This document shows positions 23,501 to 35,460 of a stretch of DNA of 64,000 bases, one piece after another. The stretch lies in the NCBI GenBank assembly GCA_964059195.1, contig CAXKWD010000009.1, positions 44,177,160 to 44,241,159 of the forward strand, read 5' to 3'. The number at the start of each line of letters is the position of its first letter. The stretch's first letter is position 1. The stretch comes from Ectobius pallidus. Taxonomy: Eukaryota > Arthropoda > Insecta > Blattodea > Ectobiidae. A model generated the notes under the pieces. That model ran no database searches and was not told the origin of the DNA. It worked only from the letters and a program-made list of their open reading frames with translations. The position numbers were made by a program, and so were the translations under genes.

Positions 23501-23815
23501 GTATTTCGACTTCGTAATCTTGGCTTCGTGATAGTGACATCCGCATTGTAAACGTGACTTTGACTTGGGAATGTGACTTGTCTCCGTGTAGTTGTGACTT
23601 AGATTTCGTGTCTTATTTCGTAAATTTTGCCCATGGCTTTTATTCTTGACTCTAAATTCACGACTTGGACTTCGTGTCTTATACTCTGTGTCTTTGACTT
23701 TTTTTTTATTAATGATTCTGACTTCGATTCCTGGACTTAGTATCATCGACATCGTGCCTTCGACTTCGTAACTTCGAATTCGTGACATCGACTATGCTAA
23801 TTCGACTTCTTGACC
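23500..23815 (+). repeat. Degenerate GACTTCGTG minisatellite-like array
   Basis: About 300 bases are dominated by imperfect repeats of GACTTCGTGACTT and GACTTCGTGTCTT, with ACATCG and ATTCG variants, without a fixed period. Clear occurrences lie near 23505, 23575, 23665, 23720 and 23755-23810. The 106-codon minus frame across it is a by-product of the repeat. Confidence 0.65.
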
Positions 23816-24978
23816 TCGTTTAGGTATAATATTAGTAATAATAAGTCTACTTCCATTATATTTCCATTATACTAAAATAAGGGTCGGTTTCCATTATAAC
23901 CTTGTTTCATTCTACCTACTAATATAAATAATCTTGTAAATACTGATTCAATTTTTACTGCAAGTAGTGTGTGACATGCTCTATATGTATCAATTGTAAA
24001 CTTATATCATTATATCGGAATGGCTGGTATAAATGAAGAAGTTTGTGCTCTGCATAACAGTTAATTGTGGTGAATAATTTTGAGTACAGTTTTATGGATC
24101 CAGTGTTAATTCGAGATGAGGATGTAGGATATAATAAGCCTATAGATGTGGATAGTGAAGTATTAAATGTATATTAGTAGTTTCAATTCCTATTAGTATT
24201 CCTATTTCTATGAAGATTATTGAAAATGATCGTATGCATACTCTTACATTATAATCGCCTTGTTTTCTTAAAATTATATTGTGTTTCTTATTAAAGCAGT
24301 CTCAATAAGTAACATTTTTACGTCAAACCCCAATAACTTCTACAATTTTTCGCTCATAGTCTTATAGAATTGCTGTTTTGCTTCAGACAAGCATGCTAGA
24401 AAACCTGATAGTTGGTGCCTGGAATGAAATATTAGAGTTTAAATCCCCCATATGTTGCCATGTATCCCTTATGGGAGCTGGGCTAGCTCTCATATTTGCT
24501 ACATTACTGTACACCCCATAGCCAATGGTCATTCAGAGTAACTTGTGGCGCAACCTTTAGTATTTTAAGAACCTTGACGGGCACTGAGTTCAGGAATTTC
24601 TACTTTCCGTCATGATAGCATGAACGGAACTGAACAAAAGAACAATATCGTAAATACCATTTTAATTCAGACCAGAGATCCCCAACACCAATTTGAAGAC
24701 CCAAGTGCAAACATTGGAAACCTATAGTGTTTTAAACGAATTTCACTTTGAGAGGGAAATTTAGAACAAAAGGTACCCTAAACGTTAGTACATTATTGAG
24801 GTAGCTCTGGTAATATGTAAGTAAATTATACGGGACACAAATTCAGTAAATCACTATGCCCCATATATATTAAATTACATACAGTATACATTTACTGTAT
24901 ACAATCACTGTATACATGCCTGTTATACAGTAAATTAGCCTACTATTACTGTATAAATAACGTAAATGTCGTTCAGTG
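23816..24978. other. No gene seen
   Basis: AT-rich. A short acidic frame of 27 codons starts at 24094 (MDPVLIRDEDVGYNKP) but stops at once. At 24885-24945 TACAGTATAC-type units repeat several times. Confidence 0.4.
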
Positions 24979-25471
24979 AGGTCGGCCTTTAAGGGTGTTC
25001 ATAGAAAAGAGATTCCACCGGCGCCATGAGTCGAACTATGGGTAGCTCAGTTAGTAGAGCATGGTTTCCTGTCCCTTTGTCAGAGGTATGGAATCATGAA
25101 TACATTTTTTCATCTTAAATGTTACTGTAAGGCCACAAGCAGTTGCGTATTCAGGTGTCTCACATAAAATTGTAAATGTAACTGTTCTGATAACTTAATT
25201 GTATTAACTTAAGTTCAGATTTTTACCAATTAAACTTAGATAATATGTCTAAAAAAGAGCAGTTGGGACAGATCACACAATCACTAAATTAGTGTGCTTC
25301 ACACGAATGTAGGCTATATGACGTAAATATCTTTTAATGAAGTCTATAAATAATTATGGGTAATCATAGGAGAGAGATTTCATCTAACTTTGACTAACCT
25401 AGCTGGTAAAGCATCGGCAAGGAAATCCGAATGTCACGGGTTTGGATCCCAGAGTAAGATAAATTTTTCTC

Positions 25472-25500
<29 letters not shown>
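24979..25500 (+). mobile_element. Old diverged dimer of the 314-bp tRNA-like family, poly(A)-tailed
   Basis: Two consecutive units keep the landmarks of the array at 11126-12907: GAGGTCGGCC (GAGGTAGACC in the array), AGAGATTCCACCGGCGCCATGA (leader), GGTAGCTCAGTTAGTAGAGC (A box), TTAGTGTGCTTCACA, then ATAGGAGAGAGATTTCATCT, a second A box and GGGTTTGGATCCC (B box). The second unit ends AAATTTTTCTC followed by about 28 A. The spacing of about 350 bases between units matches a diverged 314-bp period. The poly(A) tail implies retroposition. No flanking duplication was found. Confidence 0.75.
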
Positions 25501-25502
<2 letters not shown>

Positions 25503-27659
25503 TTACTTTGTGGCCAGATGTCTTCGTATCTTCTGTTAAAAGAATGGCGAAACTAAATTATAAATGGAGCTAATGTGATGTGACACGCGATTTTCTATTA
25601 CGTTATCATTTTTTTGGAAAAGGTTTTTAAGATTTTATAGAATATAACTTTAACGATGTTTTTTAAACTCTGATCATTAACCGTTTGTATAAAGAAAAAC
25701 AACTTTCATTAGAAACTTTGTTCAGGAAGTATTTCAGACTTACAAGCTAGCCGTCTCTTCCACACACTGAATGCCTAAAATTCCACTTTGAGCGGGAGAC
25801 AACAGCATGCTCATATTGCGGAGCCCACTTAGGCCTATTGTATGCCGGAAAGTGAAATGAGAATATATTAAGACCCGTGCCTTAGGTACAGTGAGTCCCA
25901 CGCAAGAGTTGGCCAATGACGCGGGTTTCTGCGTCGCGGCTGGCACAGCTCCAACTCCCGATCGATCGGGTGAAATATCTACGCAAATAATGCCGCGGTC
26001 GTTGTAATGATTCAGGTTCTCACATTTATAGTTAAAATTACAATTAAAATAACCACGTGCCTAACAACAAGGGATGTTAGAAATATTCTCCTCTTGCATC
26101 CAGACAATACTGGCACTTTTTTTAGGGAATTTTCTTTCACGCGCGTAAGTTCAGCTTCCGAGATAGAATTAATTTCTCTTGTGATATTGTCTTTAAGTTC
26201 TTCTTAAAGCATGGGAAATACACTTTATTTCTCAAGTTTCCCCATAAATAATATTTACATTCTGTTAGAAGAACTTAATGACAATATCACATAGGCCTAT
26301 CAAAAGAGAAAGTAACATGTTCTCCCAAGCTTCTGTTCAGGAATGAGGTTTCCGCATGGAGGTATTAGGACAAAAAACACTCCGAAGGCATGAATCAGGT
26401 AGTTAATGCAAAAATTCAAATCTTCCACATGAGAAGTAGCCTTTCCGGCTTTACAGCTTGTAAAGGAATCTGACAAAGTATTGAATTCACGTGATTTTTT
26501 GAAAATGTATGTTCTCCTGCTGAGAATCGAACTCAAAGGCAGACTTGTGGCACAGGTGCTTCTAAAGTATGTTGCATTGAAAAGCTCTATGATTTATAAA
26601 TTAATTGAAGTAATGAAATGCACTAATCGTGGGAATATTGTTCCTAGGTTTGCAATGATTGGAAGGCGAAATACTTCTTAGAGTATCTGACTACTTTTAT
26701 TTTTTAAATCTGGGTATATAAATTTGCTAGTAAACCTTGCTACTTAGAATTCCTTTCCTTAAGTTAGATATTTATTAAGTCGTTATAAAAATCACCAAAG
26801 CAAGAGCATAAATTTATCTTGCATGTAATTAATAAACTGCCTCATAGACTTAATACAGACGTCACGTTAAACGTGTCTCATAAACATTAAAAGCATTTAC
26901 ATTAAATTCCTATGACATAGTTAATAACAGTTAACAGCAATTATCTGTATCAATACCTTGAGAAGAAATTCAGAACCTTGAGCGGCATTTTAACCGAGAA
27001 TATTTTATGTATAAATACTATGTCAATAAGTACGCCTAATAATATTGATAAACTACGAAATTCTATTTATGACCAGGGTTAAGGTTTTTAGGTGCGCACC
27101 TGTTTTCGTACAGCAAATTAGAGCTGTTGTAGAAGAATCCACAGTGTAACACACTGTCTAATTGAGAATAACATTTTTAGGGCCTTTATCTCTTTTTTCT
27201 CCACCTTGCCCGAAATCCCCTATTCTCTTCTTTTTTGTATTTTAATGCAGGTTTCAGCGTATTTAATCGTTCATAACCTATAACGTTTATTACCCTGGGT
27301 ACATTATAATTATCTTGGTTTTGTGTCTAAGATTTAAGGAACTTCCACAACTTTTCGACAGCTTGCAGTGAACTGGGGGGACCGAAGGCACACTTGGAAA
27401 CAACGACAAATAATTGCGAGTTCTATTTTATCTTTTTTGTTTTAGAAGAATTAATAGCCTGTAGACATGTAAGAATAGAAAATACTTATTTTTATTTTTA
27501 CTGGAATTAGTAGCCTGTTTGTCAACGCAAGTTTGTTATATGACGAGTTTAGTAGCACCTTTTTGTCTCCTATTTTGGTTATTTTGCAGCTTTTTCCAAA
27601 TATTTTTACTAATTCCGGCAATAAAATTCAAAGAATGAAAAGGTAAGTACAAACAATTT
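25501..27659. other. No recognised gene; one GC-richer patch
   Basis: At 25740-25990 base composition rises and a 68-codon minus frame exists, but there is no motif and no splice-supported exon. Frames at 26300-26536 and 26481-26681 overlap on opposite strands and are unsupported. Confidence 0.4.
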
Positions 27660-27776
27660 ACTGTTTTTTACTTTTTTATTACAAATTATTACAAATTAAA
27701 AATTACAAATTATTACAAATACAAATACAAATATTATAAACACAATTTTTACAATTACAAAATGGTGTATTGTTTA

Positions 27777-27805
27777 CCCCGCATGAGCATAGCTCGTGTT
27801 CGGGG
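27777..27805 (-). other. 3' UTR stem-loop of the LINE family (copy 3)
   Basis: Outer pairing CCCCG/CGGGG and inner pairing GAGC/GCTC. Compared with copies 1 and 2 the outer stem sequence differs while still pairing, which hints at selection on structure. Confidence 0.6.
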
Positions 27806-28199
27806 TCAGTTCAGTCATAGCCTACTAAATTATATTACATAATTTTTTACATAGTTTATGTAACAAGTAGACCAAGTAGGCCAAAAACAAGTAGGCCTAT
27901 GTTAGTGAACAGGTAGAATATTTTTAAACCAAATTTATAAGAGAGTTCAAAACAAACATATTATAGGTTTAAGCAGAAACAATAAGATTCTTCATATTAT
28001 ATAAATACATGAATAATAATACGAACAAATAAAGTACAATAGCATAACGGAGATACAAAACAAAATACATCATGAAAAATTACAATTGAGAATGAGTAAT
28101 GGTATGAACAATGGAAAAACGAAGAGAGTAAACGTAGTTTTAATCAATTCGAGTAGCCCTAGTTGTTTTTTAACAATTTATTATTTAATGGTGTCGGAT

Positions 28200-29165
28200 T
28201 AGGGTTGCTTTAAGTAAAATTGTTATATAACCTTGGTCCGAAATTTATATGTGCCTTTAACCTGTTTCTGTAGCACGCTTCGGTTCGAAAAGAGGGCGAG
28301 AGCTTTTAGAGGCCTACCTCCTTGTATTATAGCCTAGTAGTGATTTCGGGTTATGAAATTTTCATGATGTTTATGGAAATAATATAATAAAATGTAGGAG
28401 TATAATTGTTTAATATTCAATACGTCAAAGTCTTTATATAAACTTTTAGATGGATTGATTTCTTTAAACATAATTAGGCTATCTTGATTATTCTTTTCTG
28501 TAACAACGACAGTGGGCGGAGTGTAGTCTGATATATCCCGCCCCATCCTGTTATTCCATATTGTATAACTGATTTGACTAAACTTAAATATATTAATCTT
28601 AAGGTACTCTGTGACATAATATTTATTAATTCAACAAATTTATAAACAGTTTTCCGTAGTTTAAGACACAGATATTGAACATGTTTTTCCCATCTTAAAT
28701 TTTGATCAATGATAACAGCAAAGTATTTTACTTGCGTTGATGAACTTAATTTTGCACATTTACAACTAAATGGGATAAAACAAGTGATTTCATGTAAGAT
28801 TATATTATGTTGTGCATTTATCGAGAAAAGTCCTGTAGAGTTTAGTGAAAAAGGTGAATATGTTGTTTTATCAATATTTAAAGATAGATGGTTTTCGTCG
28901 AGCCATTTTTTATTTTGTTTGTTCCAATGTTTGCATTACTAAAAACGTGCTCCCAACAGTTTCCAGAAAATATTAGTACTGTGTCATCAGCGAAAGCATA
29001 AACATTGCCTTTTATGTTATTTATATCTAATTTAAGTAAATCATTGATATATATTAAGAAGAGCAAAGGATTTAACACGCCGATATTTATTGACAAATAC
29101 GATCGAAATAGGTCTAAGGCAGTAAATATACTAGCACATTTACTGAAAAGTGTGTTTTTTATTGT
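28200..29165 (-). pseudogene. RT remnant of LINE copy 3
   Basis: Minus-strand fragments in order: TALDLFRSYL (before motif B), NPLLFLIYINDLLKLD, YAFADDTVLIFSG (motif C, FADD in place of YADD), and further down FGPRLYNNF near 28230. Compared with copy 1, about 30 residues between RSYL and NPLLF, including the GVPQG motif, are missing near 29090. An open piece of 72 codons lies at 28878-29096 and another of 70 codons at 28334-28546. Not functional. Confidence 0.8.
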
Positions 29166-30160
29166 AACAATGGGCTAGTCTGATGATTACATTGACGTGA
29201 ATGAAGACATTTTTTGCTGAATTCTTATATATTTCGTTGAAAAGGATGTGTACTCAGAAACTTGTAACTAATCTAGATTTTCATTTAAAAAATGCATAGC
29301 GTAAATGTAATGAAAGAACCTTACTGAAAAGTGCCTATAATCAGTAGAGAATTTTAAATCAAATGCCACATAGTTTAAACGTATTTAGCTCTTTTACTTG
29401 TTAATTTTAAATAAATTTATATATACACTGTATAAACATTTTTAGCGTTCCCACACTGGAAAATTTGCCGCTACACCATTGATATTACATACATGTAAAC
29501 TCACCTTCTACTTAGCTGTGTTGCGGAAATTCCTTAAAAGCGTAAACGAAGATCATTTTATGCAAAAATAAAATTATACCAGATACATGATATACATCTC
29601 GGGCGTTATGATAATACATCTCGGGCGTTATGATAATACATCTCGGGCGTGCATCTGGCTCCATGCTTAACACGTAATTTGGCGACTGACTTTGTTCTCA
29701 TCATTGAAGGGTTTCATTTACTAATTTTAAAATGATTTAAACTGCATATTTCAAAATACGTCCCTAAAAATGTTTTTCACTCTCCAAATTTTCAATAACC
29801 ACCCGTATAACATCAAGTGAAAAATGATGTAATTATTCATCTTTGGGATGGCTGTCCCAGTACTGATAGGTTACTACTTGATACTAAAACATTTTGATTC
29901 CCTTATAATTAAACGAAAATGATTAAAATTTAACATTTATTTGTAAATAAACTGGATTCTGATTTTTTCTAGGCTGAACCTTTATAGGGCGGAGCGCGAA
30001 ATTTCGAGTCTCCAGTTCGCCATTGGCAACCAGAATTCTCAGGCTGGCAACAGAGATTCAATTTTGTAAAACTCCTATCTTATTAAATATTATTATTATT
30101 TTATTAAACCTTCCGAGAAAATCAAACTAATAATTGATATTGCCACAATCAGTCACCTTA
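29166..30160. other. No gene; one short tandem repeat
   Basis: Nothing coding. A 22-bp unit, ACATCTCGGGCGTTATGATA plus AT, occurs two and a half times at 29594-29650. Confidence 0.5.
29594..29650 (+). repeat. 22-bp tandem repeat
   Basis: Two full and one partial identical copies of a unit starting ACATCTCGGGCG. Confidence 0.9.
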
Positions 30161-30401
30161 GACTTGAACAAAACAATTGTATTTACTTGGAAGTGTTGAA
30201 CATATCCGGAAACTATCGATATAATTTGAATTTCTCGTACGATTTAGATAGGTTTGCTTTCCTTGTGGTTTACCCAATCGTTGCTTTGACTTGAACAAAA
30301 CAATTGTATTTACTCGGAAGTGTTGAAATTGTCGATATAATTTGAATTTCTCATACGATTTAGATAGGTTTGCGTTCCTTGTGTTTTACCCAATCGTTGC
30401 T
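30161..30401 (+). repeat. Tandem duplication of ~127 bp
   Basis: GACTTGAACAAAACAATTGT starts both units (30161 and 30288), and both end ACCCAATCGTTGCT. The second lacks about 13 bases in the middle and has a few substitutions. Confidence 0.9.
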
Positions 30402-32713
30402 CTAGCATCTAGCTCCACGAGTAACAAACAATTTAGTTTGTGACTTTGGTCGTTCTTGTAGCCAATGCAGCTCACAGTGGGTTGAAATATTTCAATACAG
30501 TACATTTAGTTTGTTTTAACATTTTTTTTTTCTCAAATAAGTTAGTGTCAGAAAAAAAATACTATCTAATAATTAGTAACTTACTTATTAAATTGGTGGA
30601 GCATAATTCAGAGGAAGTGTGTTTATTATATATATATATATACGGTATATATAAAATTTAATTTTGCATATTTACAACCTAATGTAACAATAATGGCGAC
30701 TAAAATTATTAGTTTGGCAACTGTCTTCAGACTTGAAATTTCATGCCCTGCTTTAGGGTTTCCCTAGTACCAGGGCAGCTCTCCACTGTGATTTTTCTCT
30801 CTCACCTTATGGGGTACTAGAGATCTTTAAGCAATCAATATAGATTTTAAGAATAAGTTTCTGATAATTATGTATTAAGTGAAGGAAAATTCAAGAAATG
30901 TTTGTTTTTCCAAGCTTTATGTTTCACTTCACGATCGTTCATAAGAATAGCTTTTATTTGCAAGTGTTAATCCGTGCCACTAAAACTTTAAATTCATACA
31001 GCATCCTGTTTCAGAACTCCAATTAGACAGCAGATTAGAATGTTACTTGTAAATGACCAGTAAATACACACGCTGTCGTGTAAAAAGTGATATAATACTA
31101 ATAAAGCATTTCGTACTTTAATTCCGCGAACGTCATTAAGAAGGAATGAGTAAATGGAAGAGTTGCTAGTGCATAAAAACGAGTTTTCTGCAGTGGAAGA
31201 CACTAAGCTGGACCGTAGAAACGCGTCCAGTTTTTTCTCTTAGCGGAGATGGATTCAAAGATACAGATCGGGTTAGAACACACTGTTTAAGGATTCAATG
31301 CACAGCATTACATAAAACAGAAATATTTTGGCATTATTTTAATCAATCACGAATACCTTAACTAACAAAGATTGTCTGACAGTCAGACTCGTCAATCATT
31401 TTCGCCAGGAAGTGGCAATTCATAGTGCTTATAAAATATTTCTTTGGAGAAATAATTGCTTTGTTTTTCAATGGAGTATAACAATTATTTTGGTAAGATA
31501 CTTAGTTATATAAACAACCCAATATGTAATTCCCATACTCTTACGATAAAAGGATTGATAATAATTAAAACTCTCGAATTTAAATTCACGTCTTCATAAA
31601 AAAAGACTTGCTGCATACCAATGGCCTTTAAAATTAATAACCTATAATACCTTAAGTATTATGCAATAAGGTAATCTCACTACTGAAACTCACTTAAATC
31701 TTAGGTTCCTGCAGATTGTCAAGACAATTTATTTTGGTATTAATGAATTTCATTTTCCAGTGAGGGTGAACTATGTAAATATTCACCTTTTACCTCCAAT
31801 TAGTGATAATATCTTTGTAGATTTGCCTATATTACATTTATTTATTTTGGTCAAATAATATAAGTGTTACACAAGCTATATTATGAATTTACAATATTTA
31901 CATTCTTCTCGGTATACCTTGTAGAGGATTATATTACTTGTAATAGGTTTTATTATCTGTCTATATGCTTTTAATGTGAGTAGTTTTTCTAAAATTGTCA
32001 AAAAATTTTTATGACTTGTCTGATTGATAAAAATCTAAAATCTTGTCTTGTTAGAATTACTATGAGTTGTGTAATACACTTTGTCCACATTGTGTGTTTA
32101 AAATCACTGTGAGTTGTACAATACACTTTTTCCACATAATTGTTGTAAAATATAAAAACGTAATGTGCTTATTAGACCTACTAATTTAAAAGAACAAGTC
32201 TATAATTGTTTGTTGTTGAATAATTTCAACATAGTCATATCTAATCACTTATTCAGCACTTCACTTATCTTGATGTGTATTTGGTGTTTCACTTTACTTG
32301 CGGCTTCTTTAATGTTCTGTGACAAGCAAATCTCGTACGTATTGATCGTGTCTAGGAGGTAACAAAATTGACTAAAATATATAAATTTAAATATAGGCAA
32401 ATCTAAAAATACATTATCACTAATAAGGGGGCATAAGGTAAATATTTATGCATATAATACAATTTATTTCGTTGGAACCATGGCCTATAACTTTAACTAA
32501 TGAGATAAGACATAAGAATAAGATTATTGATAAATTCCATCTTTTTCTTTGAGGGAAAATCAAATTGGTCGACAAAATGTTTTCGCCTTATACCCTCAAA
32601 ATAGCATTAAGAGACCAGAAGTTATATATATCAATTTGTGGATCACCTTCACAAAAGAGAAAGAAAGTTGAATTATGTGTACAGTAGTTCGTTTTATTGA
32701 TTGATAGCAAGTC

Positions 32714-32717
<4 letters not shown>
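30402..32717. other. No gene seen
   Basis: AT-rich. Frames of 65-73 codons at 30440, 30994 and 32165 have no motif. A (TA)n run lies at 30629-30655. Confidence 0.45.
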
Positions 32718-32769
<52 letters not shown>

Positions 32770-32817
32770 ACCAATAACATATATATATATATATATATAT
32801 ATATGTTATTGGTCGTA
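32718..32817. repeat. (AT)n tract containing an inverted repeat
   Basis: A long (AT)n tract is interrupted by CGACCAATAACAT (32768-32780) and its inverted copy ATGTTATTGGTCG (32803-32815), giving a hairpin with a pure AT loop. Confidence 0.9.
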
Positions 32818-32949
32818 ATTCTGAGAAATTTAAACTCTAATTCTGACTAAAATTGGAGAAGTATATTAATAAAAGGTGTAGTTCAGTAACTTGTTTGGCT
32901 GTAGTAAAATACATAAATAATAAATGTAGGCCTACAGTTTTCAAGTCAT

Positions 32950-33005
32950 GTGTTTACTATTTTAATAATAGTAACAATAGTAATAATAGTAATTATAGTA
33001 GTATC
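32950..33005 (+). repeat. Degenerate AATAGTA-type short repeat
   Basis: ATAGTAA/TAATAGTA units in an imperfect run. Confidence 0.75.
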
Positions 33006-34102
33006 GGCTACCCCTGAGTTAGGGAAGTTGTAGAATATAGTCCACCTTCCTCCAAAGCATCGTTTTTGCCCCGTTAATAATATTTCTAAAGCATATCATG
33101 GCTAACTGTACGTTTTTTATTCCACCTACGTAAGATAAGATTTTTAACGCAAGAATTACAACCTATGTAGATAAGCATTTGCTAATTACATCATATAAAT
33201 TACTGTATACAGTTATTTAAGTAAACAATAGTTATGGACAAATTGACTTTTATGATGGAAGTTACTATGCAGAGTGAATTGCTTCACCGTTTTATTCCAG
33301 TTTTACGCATCGATAGTTGTTGAATAATTTTCATGATATAGCATTCCAACTTGCGATAGTAGGCCTACAGGCAATTTTTTTTGAAGTTCTTACAGCATTG
33401 TCCATTTCTGTTAAGTCATACTGATCTTTCTCCCTCAGTTCAAAGAAGTAAAACAAATATTGCCATTATACTTTGGAACCACTCTGTCGGTGTGATTTCT
33501 GATCCTGTCCAGCAGAAACAAAAGCTAGCAGTAAGACGATTCTGTGCGTGAACCCGAAGTCACGATTGACTCGCCTCTGGCTGACTCTGACCACCCTGAA
33601 ACTGTTCATAATGCACTTCTCGTAGCATCCTTTATTACTCTACGGTACGTACGCTAAGCTCGTAATAACAGTTTAATTTATGCTATCTCCTCACAAGATC
33701 GTTTTGTCTTTGAAATTCTCACAGATACACTAGGATACTGAACTATCCCACCGTCCGTATTAATGGCGATGTGGAGAGTCAATATTATCAGGAATCTTAT
33801 TCGAATCGGTCACACTATATATATTTTCATTTAGGTATTAGGCCTATAGGTAGAAATGAATAATTGTAATAACTTTATTCTCAGCTTTTTAATTGCCCAG
33901 ACCCTTTGGTTACATTAAATTATCATTTGGGCTGAGCTTAGCCCAGCGAGATTTGTTGATGATATTAAATTATATTGTAAGACGCCCAGGAAACAACAGT
34001 CTCAGTATGCAGAGCACATGTCCACAAACTTCCCATCAACCATTGATATCGAAGGACAGATAGGTCTATAGATTACGATGCTGTTGGCCGTTGGCCTTAT
34101 CG
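33006..34102. other. No gene seen
   Basis: Nothing recognisable apart from four short TAGGCCTA-containing motifs in the region. Confidence 0.45.
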
Positions 34103-34115
34103 AACTAGAGGTATT

Positions 34116-34126
34116 CTCTCTCTCTT

Positions 34127-34189
<63 letters not shown>

Positions 34190-34538
34190 GTCTCGAATGC
34201 TATGCCCCCATGTTGGGGTGTAGGGCCACCAAGTGGAGGTTTCTGTGTACCGATGTGAATTTTGTTACGCTTATTTTCCATCGCCCCTTGACCCCACTCC
34301 GGAAACTAAGGTATTGGTAAAAGGGCCGAGAAATTTATCCTAGAGGCTATAATTTAGGCTTGGAGTTCTTTTACGTGCCGTAAATCTACGACACGGGTCC
34401 CCCAGCTTAAAGTCCCTCCCGGAGGACTCCGTGCCCAGGATTTTAGGTCCTGAAAAACCCATCGACTGTGGCCGGGTTTGATCCCGCGACCTTCCGATCT
34501 AGAGACGGGCACGCTATCTCTAGACCACCGTAGCCGAC
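34116..34538 (-). mobile_element. Full-length tRNA-derived SINE with 13-bp target duplication
   Basis: Bounded by perfect direct repeats AACTAGAGGTATT at 34103-34115 and 34539-34551. The minus strand starts with a tRNA-like head: GTCGGCTACGG, A-box-like TGGTCTAGAGATAGCG and B-box-like GGGATCAAACCC. The body follows (GGCACGTAAAAGAACTCC, GGGCCGAGAAATT in plus sense) and the tail is a (GA)n run of about 75 bases. Same family as 6818-7180, whose tail is only CAGACAGAG, so the tail has expanded here. Open frames across it on both strands are artefacts. Confidence 0.9.
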
Positions 34539-34551
34539 AACTAGAGGTATT

Positions 34552-35460
34552 AGCTCCAGAAATATTAAAAGTATTTATGTGGCCCTTTGTACAGTCCAAA
34601 CTGAGTTTTATACCAGGAAAAAAAAAACTTCCTGTGCATAAAGCTGACAACCCATCACTTTCCAGAATCCTGAGAGACTGTTTACAAGGAGGAATTGACC
34701 GTTGTGTTGCTTGACTTTTGCATAATCTGATAAGTTATATTCATCCTGACAAAATGTGTTATTGAGATAATGTTCAGTCTGCTCCTTGCTTTCCGACCCA
34801 ATTACGTAATGCCTATTAATAAATAAGAGCGGGATTCGGATGGGCCACCAATGGATACGCTTTAATTGACCGATGACATCTCACGTCCGTGGCATTAGAA
34901 AGTAAGTGTAATTGAAAGAATTAAGTTGCTATTGAAGTGGAAGACAAGTTTAGCAATAACAATTCTATCATTGTGTATACTGTATCCAGTAGCAATTGTG
35001 TTGCACAATGGACCGATCCGCTTGGGTGGAGAGAAAGTTGCGCTCCACAGGGGTGCACATACGCACCGCGGACTCCACCTAATTACATTATTCAAGTCCA
35101 CATTTAGTAATCGAATGTTGATTTGGATACTGACTTGTCTTTATAACCTAGCACATCGGTGATGGTCACAGCTCTACTGGAAAATTCAATGTAAGAGTTA
35201 CGATGACAGCATGTTCAACATAAGCAGCCCCACCAGTTTAATGGTGGCCCACAGGCGAATCATGAACGGGCAAATAAACTAACTAAATATTACCACCCCA
35301 AAATATTTAACAGATATCTGATTTAAAAGTAGTTATTCGTGTGAAAGCCGGAAGGAAATGAATTGGAAAAATAGCTTACAGCTACCTTCAACAGACTTAT
35401 CCCCCTCATTATGTGCCGCTAGCTATATTGTATACAAAATAAAAGCCTTTAAACCATGAA
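34552..35460. other. No recognised gene
   Basis: Two frames of 68 and 78 codons overlap at 34895-35162 on opposite strands in a GC-richer patch (about 35000-35080) without a known motif. Confidence 0.4.

Larger units (their letters stand above)
27660..29165 (-). mobile_element. Non-LTR retrotransposon, 5'-truncated copy 3
   Basis: On the minus strand: an RT palm remnant, thumb-side coding debris, a 3' UTR with the stem-loop at 27777-27805, and an A-rich, TTTGTAATAA-repeating tail (plus strand 27660-27735). Same family as 7692-10437 by protein order and stem-loop. It is more decayed, with stops and an internal deletion in the RT. Confidence 0.8.

Noticed and set aside
23468..23788. 106-codon minus-strand frame
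   Set aside because: By-product of the degenerate GACTTCGTG array.
25740..25990. GC-richer patch as a host exon
   Set aside because: No conserved motif or reading-frame support across splice-like sites; cannot be distinguished from an old element by eye.
34078..34714. Several overlapping frames of 78-98 codons
   Set aside because: They lie across a SINE and its (GA)n tail on both strands.
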